From the NCBI GenBank assembly GCA_965602675.1, contig CBFCZO010000007.1:1-64000 (forward strand): DNA of 64,000 nt, given 5' to 3'. Under the pieces are notes generated by a model. That model ran no database searches. It had not been told where the DNA came from and saw nothing but the letters and a program-made list of their open reading frames with translations. The DNA is from DATKUA01 sp965602675. Lineage in GTDB: Bacteria > Acidobacteriota > DATKUA01. Positions 35,477 through 44,232 of this stretch are shown here, one piece after another. Position 1 is the stretch's first letter. The number at the start of each line of letters is the position of its first letter. The position numbers were made by a program, and so were the translations under genes.

Positions 35477-37234
35477 TCAGCGTTTCTTCTCGTAAGTTGC
35501 ATCAGCCTTGGCGTCTTCCCCCGACTTCACACGCACCTGCAGGTCATCCGGCTTCTTCCAGCCCTCTGCGCTCTTGAACTCGACTGTCACCTGACCCGGC
35601 GTCACGCCATCGGCAGTCTCACCGCTTGCGAACCACTGGTTGGTGCCGGCAATTCGCCACATGGCGCCGTTGTCTACGGCCCCCTTTGGCTTCAGGATTA
35701 TCGTCAGAGTCGCTGCTCTCTGCTTCTTGTATGCTCCCGTGACATTGGTCGTCTCGTTTGCTTTGACTGCCACACTGATGTTGTCGGGAGTCTTCCAGTC
35801 CGGGATGTCCTTGAACTCGATGATCCACTCGCCGGATTTGATACTCTCCCGCATCCGGCCGCTCTGACGCCAATTGGGCGTCCCCACAATGCGCCATTCA
35901 GCGCCTGCCTGCACCGCCGCTTCGGGCTGGATGTCGACCAGGATCCCTCCGTAGTCCGACGTATAGCTGGCGGTGATCGTCACCGTTTGGTCCTTGACTA
36001 TCCTGACCTTTTGTTTCTCAGGCGTGCCCCAGCCTTCGATCTCGCTGAACTCCACCGTGTGAGTGCCGGTTGGCAGATTGGTTTTCGTACTGCCGCTCAC
36101 GCGCCAATCGTAGCCTTCTTCGGCGATTCGCCATTTGCCGCCTGCTTCGACTGCCTTGCTCGGCTCGATGTTGACGGTCAGTGCGCCCTTCTCCATTCCA
36201 TACTTACCGGTAACCGTCGCAGGCCGTCGGGGATCGACGATGACGGTTGCGTCATCCGGCTCTTTCCAGCCCGCAATCGACTTGAATTTGACGATGTTCT
36301 CGCCTGCGGGTGCGTTCTGAAGGGTTCGACCGCTGGGGTGCCAGTCGTCATCTCCTTTGAACCGCCATTGTGCGCCGTCGGTAACCGCCTCTTTCGGCTC
36401 GATGTTGACGGTCAGCACGCCCTTCTGCCTGCGATAAGTTCCCGTCATATTAGCCGTCTGCCCGGAGTCGATACGAACCTGCTTGACTGGAGACTTGTCC
36501 CAGTACTTCACATCTATGAACTCGATCGTATAAGTACCGCTGGGAACCTCGGTTTCCGTCGTACCAGAGTAAAACCACTGCGCGGTCCCCTGGCGCCGCC
36601 ACAGCGCTCCTGCATTTCCGGCTTCGCCGGGGTCGATGGTAACAGTGAGTGAGCCCCACATCGGTTTGTATGCAACACGGACCGCAGCGGTCCGGCCGAG
36701 GGGAACCCTCACTGTCTGCCCTGTTGGTTGTTCCCAGTCTTTGATGCTGACGAACTCAATCGCCCAGTCGCCTTCCGGAACGTTGTCCTCCTGTTCGCCG
36801 CTTCGCAACCAGATCTCGGTGCCCTCGCGCCGCCACATCGCCCCCGCTCCAACCGCTTCCGGAGGTTCAATGGTAACAATCAGCGAGCCTGATAATGATC
36901 TGTATTCGACATCCAGCAGGGCTATCCTGCCTCTGGTTATCGAGACTCGCTGAGAAACGGGAGCCTGCCAGCCGCGGATCTCGGTGAATTCCACAGTATA
37001 GTTTCCGGGCCGGATGTTGCTGAGCGTCGCGCCGCTGCGTTGCCAGTCGATTCCGGCAAAATTGGCGATGCGCCACATCGCTCCGGCGTCGACCGCTTCC
37101 GGCGGTGCGATGAATACTCGCAATGACCCCGTGGACTGGGCGGTAGGCGTCGTGGCGAAAGCAGCCGCAGAGATGACGACGAGCAGGATTGCCGCCAGGC
37201 CCAACCTCGATTTTCTATTCAAATTCGTTTTCAT
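35477..37234 (-). CDS. Exported protein of seven tandem beta-rich repeats
   Basis: A 585-residue protein: signal peptide to about residue 32 (LAAILLVVISAAAFA), then seven imperfect repeats of about 75-80 residues. Each starts GxLxVxIxPxxAVxxGAxWR, continues with a W-x-x-SG turn, and ends VEFxxIxGWxxPxxxxVxVxxGxxxxVxxxY. Repeats differ at many sites, so the tandem array is old. The layout resembles PEGA-like and bacterial repeat beta-domains of cell-surface proteins; no catalytic motif is seen and no membrane anchor follows, so it is probably periplasmic or secreted. Monocistronic, facing the GWxTD operon. Function unknown. Confidence 0.8.
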   Translation of the reverse strand: MKTNLNRKSRLGLAAILLVVISAAAFATTPTAQSTGSLRVFIAPPEAVDAGAMWRIANFAGIDWQRSGATLSNIRPGNYTVEFTEIRGWQAPVSQRVSITRGRIALLDVEYRSLSGSLIVTIEPPEAVGAGAMWRREGTEIWLRSGEQEDNVPEGDWAIEFVSIKDWEQPTGQTVRVPLGRTAAVRVAYKPMWGSLTVTIDPGEAGNAGALWRRQGTAQWFYSGTTETEVPSGTYTIEFIDVKYWDKSPVKQVRIDSGQTANMTGTYRRQKGVLTVNIEPKEAVTDGAQWRFKGDDDWHPSGRTLQNAPAGENIVKFKSIAGWKEPDDATVIVDPRRPATVTGKYGMEKGALTVNIEPSKAVEAGGKWRIAEEGYDWRVSGSTKTNLPTGTHTVEFSEIEGWGTPEKQKVRIVKDQTVTITASYTSDYGGILVDIQPEAAVQAGAEWRIVGTPNWRQSGRMRESIKSGEWIIEFKDIPDWKTPDNISVAVKANETTNVTGAYKKQRAATLTIILKPKGAVDNGAMWRIAGTNQWFASGETADGVTPGQVTVEFKSAEGWKKPDDLQVRVKSGEDAKADATYEKKR

Positions 37235-37424
37235 TCTTTACCCCCGTTGGTTAAATATAGTTGTGGCAACCGATTGTATTACCAGACCCCTCGCTCGCTG
37301 TTCACTTGAATGCTAAGCAATTCTAACCTCCAGACTCGTAGCGTTCAAGGAATTCGGTGGCTGAATACTTTCATCAAGTGTCGCACTCTGCTTTAATTGG
37401 ACAAACAAATTGCGGGAGGGTGCC

Positions 37425-39161
37425 ATGGCAATTGAAAACGGTGAACCGAAGCGCGGGAAAGCCGCGATCTCTGTCCACAGGCGTGATTTCTTGACGGCAG
37501 TCGGCGGCCTCGGCCTGGCCTCCACAGCATTCCCCTCCGCACTTTGGGCACGGGCGCAGGAGGAAGGCTCGATCACCAAGCAGACGATTGTCGAAGCCGA
37601 GAAACTCGCGGGGCTGGAGTTCACCGACGCCGAGCGGGAGTTGCTGCTTGAAGACATCGCAGACCTTCCGAAAAGCTATGAAGAAATCCGCGAGCTGAAT
37701 ATCGGTAACGAGGTTGCCCCGGCGCTCGAATTCAATCCCATCCCTCCCGGAACAAAACTTCCCGAGCAGCCTATACCTTCCGGCCCGCTCGATGAAAACG
37801 TCGATCTACCGGCGAGCGAGGCCGACCTGGCCTTCATGCCGGTGACAAAGCTCTCGCAACTGGTCAGGGAGCGCAAGCTCACCTCCACCGAGCTGACCGC
37901 GATGTATCTCGCGCGCCTGCGCAAGCACGATCCCGCTCTCAAGTGTGTGATCAGCCTGACGACTGAGCGCGCGCTGGAAGAGGCCGACCGCGCCGACCGC
38001 GAAATCGCCGCCGGCAACTACCGCGGCCCGCTGCACGGCATCCCCTGGGGCGCAAAGGATCTGCTCGCCGCCCGTAAATACCGCACCACATGGGGCGCGC
38101 GGCCTTACGAGGATCAGGTGATCAATGCCGACGCCACCGTGACCGATCGCCTTTCCGCTGCCGGAGCGGTGCTGGTCGCCAAGCTGACGCTCGGCGCGCT
38201 GGCCTGGGGCGATGTATGGTTCGGCGGCAAGACGCGCAATCCATGGAATCCCGAGCAGGGCTCAAGCGGCTCGTCGGCGGGTCCGGCGTCATCAACGGCA
38301 GCGGGCCTCACCGGCTTCGCCATCGGCAGCGAAACCTGGGGCTCGATCGTTTCCCCCTGCTCCCGCTGCGGCTCCACCGGCCTGCGCCCCACATTCGGGC
38401 GCGTCAGCCGCCACGGCGCCATGGCTCTCTCATGGACGATGGACAAGCTCGGTCCTATCTGCCGCAGCGTCGAGGATTGTGCCCTCGTGCTCGACGCGAT
38501 TTACGGCCCCGACGGCTTGGACACCACCGTGATTGACCACCCGTTTGCCTGGAACCGCGACCTCGACGTCACAAAGCTGCGTGTCGGCTACCTCAAGTCG
38601 GTCTTCGAGCGCGAGCCGGAGGAGGAGCAGGCGAAAGAGGCCCACGCGATCAACCTGCGCACGTTGGAAGAGCTGGAGAAGGCCGGCATCAGGCTGGTCC
38701 CCTTCGAGTTGCCCGACTTCCCCGTCGGCGCGCTCTCCTTCATCCTCAACGCGGAGGCCGCTGCCGCCTTCGACGAATTGACCCGCAGCAACCGCGACGA
38801 CCTGCTGGTTCGCCAGATCAAAGATGCCTGGCCCAACACCTTCCGCCAGAACCGCTTTGTCCCGGCCGTCGAATACATCCAGGCAAACCGTGCGCGCAGT
38901 ATCCTGATGCGAAAGATGGCCGAGGTGATGGAGAAGGTCGACGTCTACGTCTGCCCTCCCTACGGCGGCAACAACCTCCTGCTCACCAACCTCACCGGAC
39001 ACCCCTGCGTCGTCCTGCCCAACGGCTTCCGCGAAAACGGCACTCCCACCAGCATCACCTTCAACGGCAAGCTCTTCGGCGAAGCGCAATTGCTGGCCGT
39101 CGCCAAAGCCTACCAAGACGCCACCGGTTACCATCTCAAGCACCCGCCGCTGTTTATTTGA
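37425..39161 (+). CDS. Tat-exported amidase (amidase-signature family)
   Basis: About 578 residues. The ATG at 37425 follows GGGAGGG by four bases; a TTG five codons earlier is less likely. HRRDFLTAVGGLGLAS near residue 18 is a twin-arginine signal. The amidase-signature triad is visible: Lys in GIPWGAKDLLA, the Gly/Ser-rich GSSGSSAGPASS, and the nucleophilic Ser in GSETWGSIVSP. These enzymes hydrolyse amides; the family includes GatA and peptide amidases, but export makes a role in glutamyl-tRNA amidation unlikely. Substrate unknown; exported peptide amides or aryl amides are possible. A hairpin terminator follows at 39177. Confidence 0.87.
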   Translation: MAIENGEPKRGKAAISVHRRDFLTAVGGLGLASTAFPSALWARAQEEGSITKQTIVEAEKLAGLEFTDAERELLLEDIADLPKSYEEIRELNIGNEVAPALEFNPIPPGTKLPEQPIPSGPLDENVDLPASEADLAFMPVTKLSQLVRERKLTSTELTAMYLARLRKHDPALKCVISLTTERALEEADRADREIAAGNYRGPLHGIPWGAKDLLAARKYRTTWGARPYEDQVINADATVTDRLSAAGAVLVAKLTLGALAWGDVWFGGKTRNPWNPEQGSSGSSAGPASSTAAGLTGFAIGSETWGSIVSPCSRCGSTGLRPTFGRVSRHGAMALSWTMDKLGPICRSVEDCALVLDAIYGPDGLDTTVIDHPFAWNRDLDVTKLRVGYLKSVFEREPEEEQAKEAHAINLRTLEELEKAGIRLVPFELPDFPVGALSFILNAEAAAAFDELTRSNRDDLLVRQIKDAWPNTFRQNRFVPAVEYIQANRARSILMRKMAEVMEKVDVYVCPPYGGNNLLLTNLTGHPCVVLPNGFRENGTPTSITFNGKLFGEAQLLAVAKAYQDATGYHLKHPPLFI

Positions 39162-39176
39162 GCGTGAAAAAAATTA

Positions 39177-39214
39177 CGCCGCGGATCGGGTCACACCGGT
39201 CCGCGGCGGTTTCT
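39177..39214 (+). terminator. Terminator after the amidase
   Basis: CGCCGCGGA at 39177 pairs with TCCGCGGCG ending at 39208, followed by GTTTCT. It begins 15 bases after the stop. Confidence 0.75.
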
Positions 39215-39238
39215 ATAACAACGGAGGTTCGATTTACT

Positions 39239-39364
39239 TCACTTCGGCACTTCAAAGAACTTATCGTCCAAAGGCTCGTTGAACTTTAGTTCTTCAACAA
39301 GGATGGTGAGGCCCGCGGTGGTGTAAATCTTGAACGAATCAACGAGGGTGTTGACTGATGCGGG
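39239..39364 (-). pseudogene. C-terminal remnant of an exported LolA-like protein
   Basis: On the - strand a frame of about 41 codons ends at a stop at 39239-39241 and is closed upstream by a TAG at 39365-39367, with no start. It reads NTLVDSFKIYTTAG then ILVEELKFNEPLDDKFFEVP, which resembles the last strands of LolA/outer-membrane lipoprotein-sorting-type domains. The rest of the gene is missing. Too short for certainty. Confidence 0.45.
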
Positions 39365-39448
39365 CTATTCCACGATAACGACGAACCTCAGGCAGCAAAT
39401 CACGCAGAGTATGTTTGGATAATAATCGTGATAATTATTTAAATCGCT

Positions 39449-40102
39449 TTATCTCATATTCAATCCTCTCTTCTTGATTCCATAATCATAAGTATCATCT
39501 TCACCGATCACATATACAGTGAAATAGTCTTCTCTATGTGGAAATGTATTCCATTCGAAATAACCTATCACACTTGATGATGTCACCTCGAATCCAAACG
39601 CATTAATGTACATGTGAGGAATAACTACAGTATCAATTGGTCTGATAGGATTGTCTAAATCGTTGTCTACAACAATGACAATGCCCAGTGCATGACGCTG
39701 ATACAGGATGTAGCCTCCACTCATTTGGGGATAGGGTGCCCAGACCTCTACGGCCGCAACGTTCCTCGAGTACTTTTTGATATCATCCTCAGACAACTCA
39801 AAATCAGTAAATTTTTTTAACGCTCTCCTCTGAGCCAAGGCCACCTCTTTCGTAAGGGTTTGTATGGGTCCGAGAAAATAGAATCTGAAATCGGAATTAA
39901 CAACACCATACTGAAACTCCGCATTCAATTTGTCGTATATTTTGAAACGATTATGCAAAACTGCTTTTGAGTGTCCCAATAGTTTCCCTGCTTCAATTGC
40001 CTTCTCAACCTCTTCCTGCGGCGGGTAGACCTGAGAAAATACTGATTGAGAGGCCACAGCAAAACAAACAATGAACGTCGCGATCACGAGTAATCTTTTC
40101 AT
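39449..40102 (-). CDS. Exported protein of unknown function
   Basis: A 217-residue protein I do not recognise. It has a clear signal peptide (LLVIATFIVCFAVASQSVFSQ) and a mature part with alternating aromatic and hydrophobic residues that suggests a beta-rich fold; no cysteines or catalytic motif stand out. GGGGGT lies just upstream of the ATG. Its base composition is visibly more AT-rich than that of its neighbours and it lies between two gene remnants (39239-39364 and 40360-40419), which points to insertion or horizontal transfer. Confidence 0.7.
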   Translation of the reverse strand: MKRLLVIATFIVCFAVASQSVFSQVYPPQEEVEKAIEAGKLLGHSKAVLHNRFKIYDKLNAEFQYGVVNSDFRFYFLGPIQTLTKEVALAQRRALKKFTDFELSEDDIKKYSRNVAAVEVWAPYPQMSGGYILYQRHALGIVIVVDNDLDNPIRPIDTVVIPHMYINAFGFEVTSSSVIGYFEWNTFPHREDYFTVYVIGEDDTYDYGIKKRGLNMR

Positions 40103-40475
40103 GACACACCCCCATCTAAAGACGATCTAGTATTATCACATCAGGCTAACAGTCACCGCACGCAACAGCAAGGGAATAAATATGCACTTTTAAATTTCTC
40201 AGAGTTTTATTATAAACGTCACATTCAATGTTTCTGATGGAAAATTCTTGTTAGTAACACACTATTCATTTCACAAGCTGATGTGATTAGATCGAACCTC
40301 TCGATAAACAAAAAGAGATGGTAGCTTTAACAATGGCAAAGTAGTAAGCAGTTGACTAGCTGTAGGCTGTAGCCAAGGCCTACTAGAACGCCACTGGCTA
40401 CCACCTCAAGCACCCGTAGACGCATTATTGCTCAATGGGCCTCCGGGCGCCTGCATGCAACACAAATCAAGAATG
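40103..40475. other. Intergenic stretch, 373 bases, AT-rich with an amidase remnant
   Basis: Most of this is AT-rich with no gene. The only recognisable element is the amidase tail remnant at 40360-40419. Confidence 0.7.
40360..40419 (+). pseudogene. Tail remnant of a second amidase gene
   Basis: Read in frame this gives L-stop-AVAKAY-stop-NATGYHLKHP-stop, matching the end of the intact amidase, LAVAKAYQDATGYHLKHP. Two in-frame TAG codons interrupt it and the DNA differs at many third positions, so it is an old, diverged paralogue rather than a recent copy. Confidence 0.75.
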
Positions 40476-42245
40476 CTATTCCCCGTTTTTTTCAAACACC
40501 ACCTTGCCGTCGACGATCGTCATCACAACGTTCATCTTGAGGATATCTTTCGGGTCGCACTTCATCAGGTTGAGATCGCAGACGGTGATGTCGGCCAGCT
40601 TGCCCTCCTTGATCGAGCCGCGCACTTCGTCCTCAAAAGCGGCGTAGGCGTTGTTGATCGTGTAGGCCTTGAGCGCCTCGTGAACGGAGATTTTCTGCTC
40701 GGGGAACCAGCCGCCCTCGGGCGTGCCGTTGAGCGTCGTGCGGTTGACGGCGGCGTTGATCAGGTACTTCGGGTGGACGTGGTACTCCGCCGCCGAGGTG
40801 CCGGGCCAGTCGGAACCGAAGGAAAGGATGGCGCCGTTGTCGAGCAGCGAATTGAACGCGTAGGCTCCCTTGCAGCGCTCGTGGCCGATGCGTTCCTTCA
40901 TCCAGCGCATGTCGTCCGAGAGGTGGTAGGGGTTGACCTCGGCGATCACATTGAGGGTTCTGAAGCGTGAGAAATCGTCGGGGCGCAGCACCTGCGCGTG
41001 GATCACGCGGAAGCCGCGCAGATCCTGCCCCGTTTCGTCTCTGAGGCGTTCTATACAGTCGAGCAGCAGGGCGCAACCCCTGTCGCCGATGGCATGGACG
41101 TTGGCGACGAAGCCGGCGTTGTAGCCGACCTTCAGCAGCTCGTACATCTTCTCCATGTTACCGGTCACGAAATCAGGATCGTCGCTGGTGTGGCGGCGGT
41201 AGTGGCCGTAGTTGTCGGGCTGATCATCGTAAGGCTCGAAGAACAGGGCGCCGTGGGTGCCCATGATGCCGTCGACGTAGCCCTTGAGCGCGCCGTAACG
41301 CAGCCACGGATCGGGCTCCTTCGTCTCTGGGTGCAGGCCCATCGTCAGGCCCTTCTCTTGCAGCTCGGCACCGCGGGAAAGGTCGGGGCGCAGCCAGACG
41401 CGGCAGGTCAGCTCGCCGGCCTTCTGCAACTCCAGGAAGCGCGCGGTTTGTTCGGCAGTCGCGATATCCTGAACCTCGACGATGCCACACTCCGCCAGCT
41501 TTTTCAGGGCGGCGCGGTTTTCGTCGAGCAAACGCTTGCGCGACTTCGGCTTGACAACCTCACGGATTTGCTCCAACGCTGGAGAGGCGCGCTCGATCAA
41601 CCCCGAGGGCCTGCCTTGCTCATCGAGCCGCATACCAGGCAGGCGCGACTCCTCCAGCCCCGCAGCCAGCAGCGCGGGCGTGTTGGCGAGATACAATTCA
41701 TAGTCGAAACTGCAGAGCAGGCAGGGATTGCTAGCCGTGATCTCATCTATCAGCCAACGGGTGGGTTGCCAGCGCTCCGTCTTCTTTTCCCCTGAAGTCT
41801 CGGCACCCAACGCCCACTCCTCGTAGGCTCCCCAGAGGCCGCCGGTAATCCATTCGCCGTCTTCGAGGATCCCGACCACGCGCTCCATCTCCGCGCGCAG
41901 GCCTTCATCATCGGCGACGGTCATCAGGTTGGCGTCGTTGATCAGCTCGCCCGCGCGGTTGAAATGCACGTGCCCGTCGATAAAACCGGGCACGACGAAG
42001 TCGCCGCCCAGGTCGACGACGCGCGTCCCCTCGCCAACATATTTCCGCGCCTCGCCGTCGCTGTCGAGCACGGCCGAGATCTTATTGCCCGTAATCACGA
42101 CAGCTCTAGCCCACTCGTGGCTCGTTTCCATCGTGTAGACCTCGCCGTTGAGCAGCACGATGTCGGCCCTTTCAACACCCGGCGAGCAGGCCGCTAACAG
42201 AATGATCGCGGTAAAGAAGATCCCCAGCAAACAAGCGAACCTCAT
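40476..42245 (-). CDS. Amidohydrolase family lipoprotein (YtcJ-like)
   Basis: A 589-residue metal-dependent amidohydrolase. The N-terminus is a lipoprotein signal (FFTAIILLAAC, Cys at about 19). Metal ligands are visible in PGFIDGHVHFN, later HAIGDRG and VIHAQVLRPDD, and the domain end FGSDWPGTSAAE. The overall pattern is that of the YtcJ/NfdA-like subgroup, which hydrolyses amides or formamides of small molecules; the substrate is not predictable. GGAGGTG precedes the ATG. It lies beside the amidase remnant, and amidase plus amidohydrolase may share a catabolic theme. Confidence 0.87.
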   Translation of the reverse strand: MRFACLLGIFFTAIILLAACSPGVERADIVLLNGEVYTMETSHEWARAVVITGNKISAVLDSDGEARKYVGEGTRVVDLGGDFVVPGFIDGHVHFNRAGELINDANLMTVADDEGLRAEMERVVGILEDGEWITGGLWGAYEEWALGAETSGEKKTERWQPTRWLIDEITASNPCLLCSFDYELYLANTPALLAAGLEESRLPGMRLDEQGRPSGLIERASPALEQIREVVKPKSRKRLLDENRAALKKLAECGIVEVQDIATAEQTARFLELQKAGELTCRVWLRPDLSRGAELQEKGLTMGLHPETKEPDPWLRYGALKGYVDGIMGTHGALFFEPYDDQPDNYGHYRRHTSDDPDFVTGNMEKMYELLKVGYNAGFVANVHAIGDRGCALLLDCIERLRDETGQDLRGFRVIHAQVLRPDDFSRFRTLNVIAEVNPYHLSDDMRWMKERIGHERCKGAYAFNSLLDNGAILSFGSDWPGTSAAEYHVHPKYLINAAVNRTTLNGTPEGGWFPEQKISVHEALKAYTINNAYAAFEDEVRGSIKEGKLADITVCDLNLMKCDPKDILKMNVVMTIVDGKVVFEKNGE

Positions 42246-42401
42246 GAGTCCACCTCCACCCGGTTTTTATAACGCTCTAGTTTTTGCGACCTCGAGCGTA
42301 ATTGTCAATAGGACGGGCGGCCTGCCTGGTCTACCATTCAGGAACTGACGTGCCTGAGATGTAAGGATAGTTAATCAGAGGAGTTTAATAGCAAAAGCAA
42401 A

Positions 42402-42436
42402 CCGGCCCGCGGTCGAATTGGGGGACCTCGGGCCGG
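42402..42436 (-). terminator. Terminator after the CMD-family gene
   Basis: CCGGCCCG and CGGGCCGG form an 8-base stem with a long loop; on the - strand the exit side reads TTTGCTTTTGC. It lies just past the stop of the 42465-42857 gene. Confidence 0.6.
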
Positions 42437-42464
42437 AATCTTTCACTGCCTGGAAAACAGGAAG

Positions 42465-42857
42465 TCAGACAGCTAAAGCCTGTTCCGGTTTATCCATGAC
42501 TTCCTTGAACTGCTTGACGGCCTCGACGACATGCGTCGCATAGATCATCGAGGGGCCGCCGCCCATCAGCATCGCCACGCCGAGGGCATCCATGATCTCC
42601 TCCTCGGTTGCGCCGGCGAGCAGGGCGTCATGGGTGTGAAAAGCGATGCAGCCGTCGCAGCGGACCGTGACGGCGATCGCCAGAGCGATCAGTTCCTTGG
42701 TCTTCGCATTGAGAGCGCCATCGGTGGCGTTGGCGTGATGCAGCGAGCCGAAGGCCTTCATCGTCATGGGTTGGCCGTTGGCGAGCATCTGCTGGAAGGT
42801 TTTAATGTGATCAAGCTGATCGGGGTAATTCTTTGCTACCGCTCTATCTTCAGCCAT
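42465..42857 (-). CDS. Carboxymuconolactone decarboxylase (AhpD-like) family protein
   Basis: A 130-residue protein. I chose the ATG at 42857, which follows AGGAGG closely; earlier starts would add 43 unlikely residues. The CMD hallmark CDGCIAFHTHDALLAGATEEEI is present in part: C-x-x-C and the downstream His form the AhpD-type redox/proton-relay site. Such small all-helical proteins act as peroxidases with thiol partners or as decarboxylases; the CxxC makes a redox role more likely. No neighbour indicates a partner. Confidence 0.88.
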   Translation of the reverse strand: MAEDRAVAKNYPDQLDHIKTFQQMLANGQPMTMKAFGSLHHANATDGALNAKTKELIALAIAVTVRCDGCIAFHTHDALLAGATEEEIMDALGVAMLMGGGPSMIYATHVVEAVKQFKEVMDKPEQALAV

Positions 42858-43243
42858 TGTTTCCTCCTGTATGATAAAACCGTCATTTATCAAAATCGTC
42901 GACGCAGACGGAAAAGTTCTTGAGCCGACGGCAATATAGCGTTGCAGGATGATGAATCTATGGAATTCAAACGATCTATATGTCACGACCGGGATAAGGG
43001 CTCAATCACAACCGATCGCCTTCATCACGTATTATCAAGAATCGCCGCTTCCTTCTTCCAATTACAGTATACTGCCACTAGGCGGTCAATATCAACCCTG
43101 TGCGAAGTTTATATCGCGTATATTGGGAATATATTCTCTATTTAGCGTGCCAGGCTCGCCCGCCTCGTTGTGTTGGATAGGCCCGTAGGCTTGCGGCTGT
43201 CTGCGCCGATGATTCCGCAAGCGTTATCTTCAGGCGCTAATCC
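42858..43243. other. Intergenic stretch, 386 bases
   Basis: I see no gene, RNA or clear repeat. Short open frames here have compositions unlike the surrounding proteins. Confidence 0.5.
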
Positions 43244-43567
43244 TTACCTCTCTCTGTTCTGGCTTATGATCGCCCGGCGTGCCCAGCGCAGCAGCTCGTC
43301 GCTATCCTCGAGAATCTCAGCCGGGACCTCGTAATAGCTCTTAATCGTCTGCTTCGCGTTAGGGCGGAAGGGCTCCATGCCCTTAGCTTCGTATGCTTTT
43401 CTGCTGTCGGCGTCAGTCTTGAAGAAAAGCGTGTCCTTGTTAATGATCGCAAAAAAAACATCCCTGGCGTAGAGGCCGTAACCGCCGAACATGCGTTTAC
43501 AAACCAGTCCCTCGAGGCCGCCCAGCTGATCGAGCACGTAGTCCCGAAACTCTTCATTTTTAGTCAT
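43244..43567 (-). CDS. TfoX N-terminal domain protein
   Basis: A 107-residue stand-alone TfoX/Sxy N-terminal domain: VCKRMFGGYGLYARDVFFAII near residue 22, then KTDADSRKAYEAKGMEPF and the closing WARRAI helix. In gammaproteobacteria TfoX is a competence regulator, but single-domain versions occur widely and their role outside that group is unknown. It is alone in the region. Confidence 0.88.
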   Translation of the reverse strand: MTKNEEFRDYVLDQLGGLEGLVCKRMFGGYGLYARDVFFAIINKDTLFFKTDADSRKAYEAKGMEPFRPNAKQTIKSYYEVPAEILEDSDELLRWARRAIISQNRER

Positions 43568-44232
43568 GAGGATATTCTATCTCGGGAGAAGTACAAAAAA
43601 AACGGCGCGCGTTACGGATCGGCAATCGCGCGCCTGCTTGGCAGTTAAGGCATGCGAGTAACTACTTTGGAAACCGTTCATGGTGAACGGATTAATTTCG
43701 CAAACTCGCAAAGTGGGTAGCTTCATTGACATAAGAAAAGACCGCTAACCAATAACTAAACTCGGTAGATATCTTTCAGATTCAAACGGGAGGCCGGAGT
43801 GAACCATGCTTAACAAATTCAACCGCCGGTGGCTTTTCTCTTTTCAACGAGCATCCACGCGCTTCACATTATAATAATAACGCCACCACATGATCAATTG
43901 CAAGTTTTTTTATCTCGCGGCCCAAGAAAAAATACACTTCAAGGAGCCGAGATGTCAGCTACCATGTTACGCAGTTACTAAATAACATCCTTGTAATACA
44001 ACAATTATAGCAATAACCGGGCACGCCTTGCCTGACACCGCCTCAGAGCTGTTGTTGTGGCGATTGGATTAATTGGTATTTAATTCACAACTTAGGCGCT
44101 GAGAAAAGGAGAGTTCCCGTCACCGTCAAACAGATACAAAGCAATAAAATCAACAGCTGCTATAATCCTGTGAACAACTGCAGCATGGATTCCGTAACAT
44201 TTTCAGCCGGCATCCAAAACAGGGGTAGTCAG
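43568..44232. other. Intergenic stretch, 665 bases, with nested inverted repeats
   Basis: No gene is seen. At 43674-43690 CCGTTCA-TGG-TGAACGG is a perfect inverted repeat, and around it GCGAGT (about 43655) pairs with ACTCGC (about 43704) and CTACTTTG with CAAAGTGGGTAG less perfectly. The structure could be an operator or a foldable RNA; no adjacent gene gives a reason for it. Confidence 0.4.

Noticed and set aside
35477..37234. Repeated DNA here as a CRISPR or satellite array
   Set aside because: The periodicity is about 225-240 bases and in frame, with diverged protein repeats; it is a coding repeat gene.
42949..43188. Short + strand frames in the 386-base gap
   Set aside because: Composition is unlike coding DNA here and no start signal is present.
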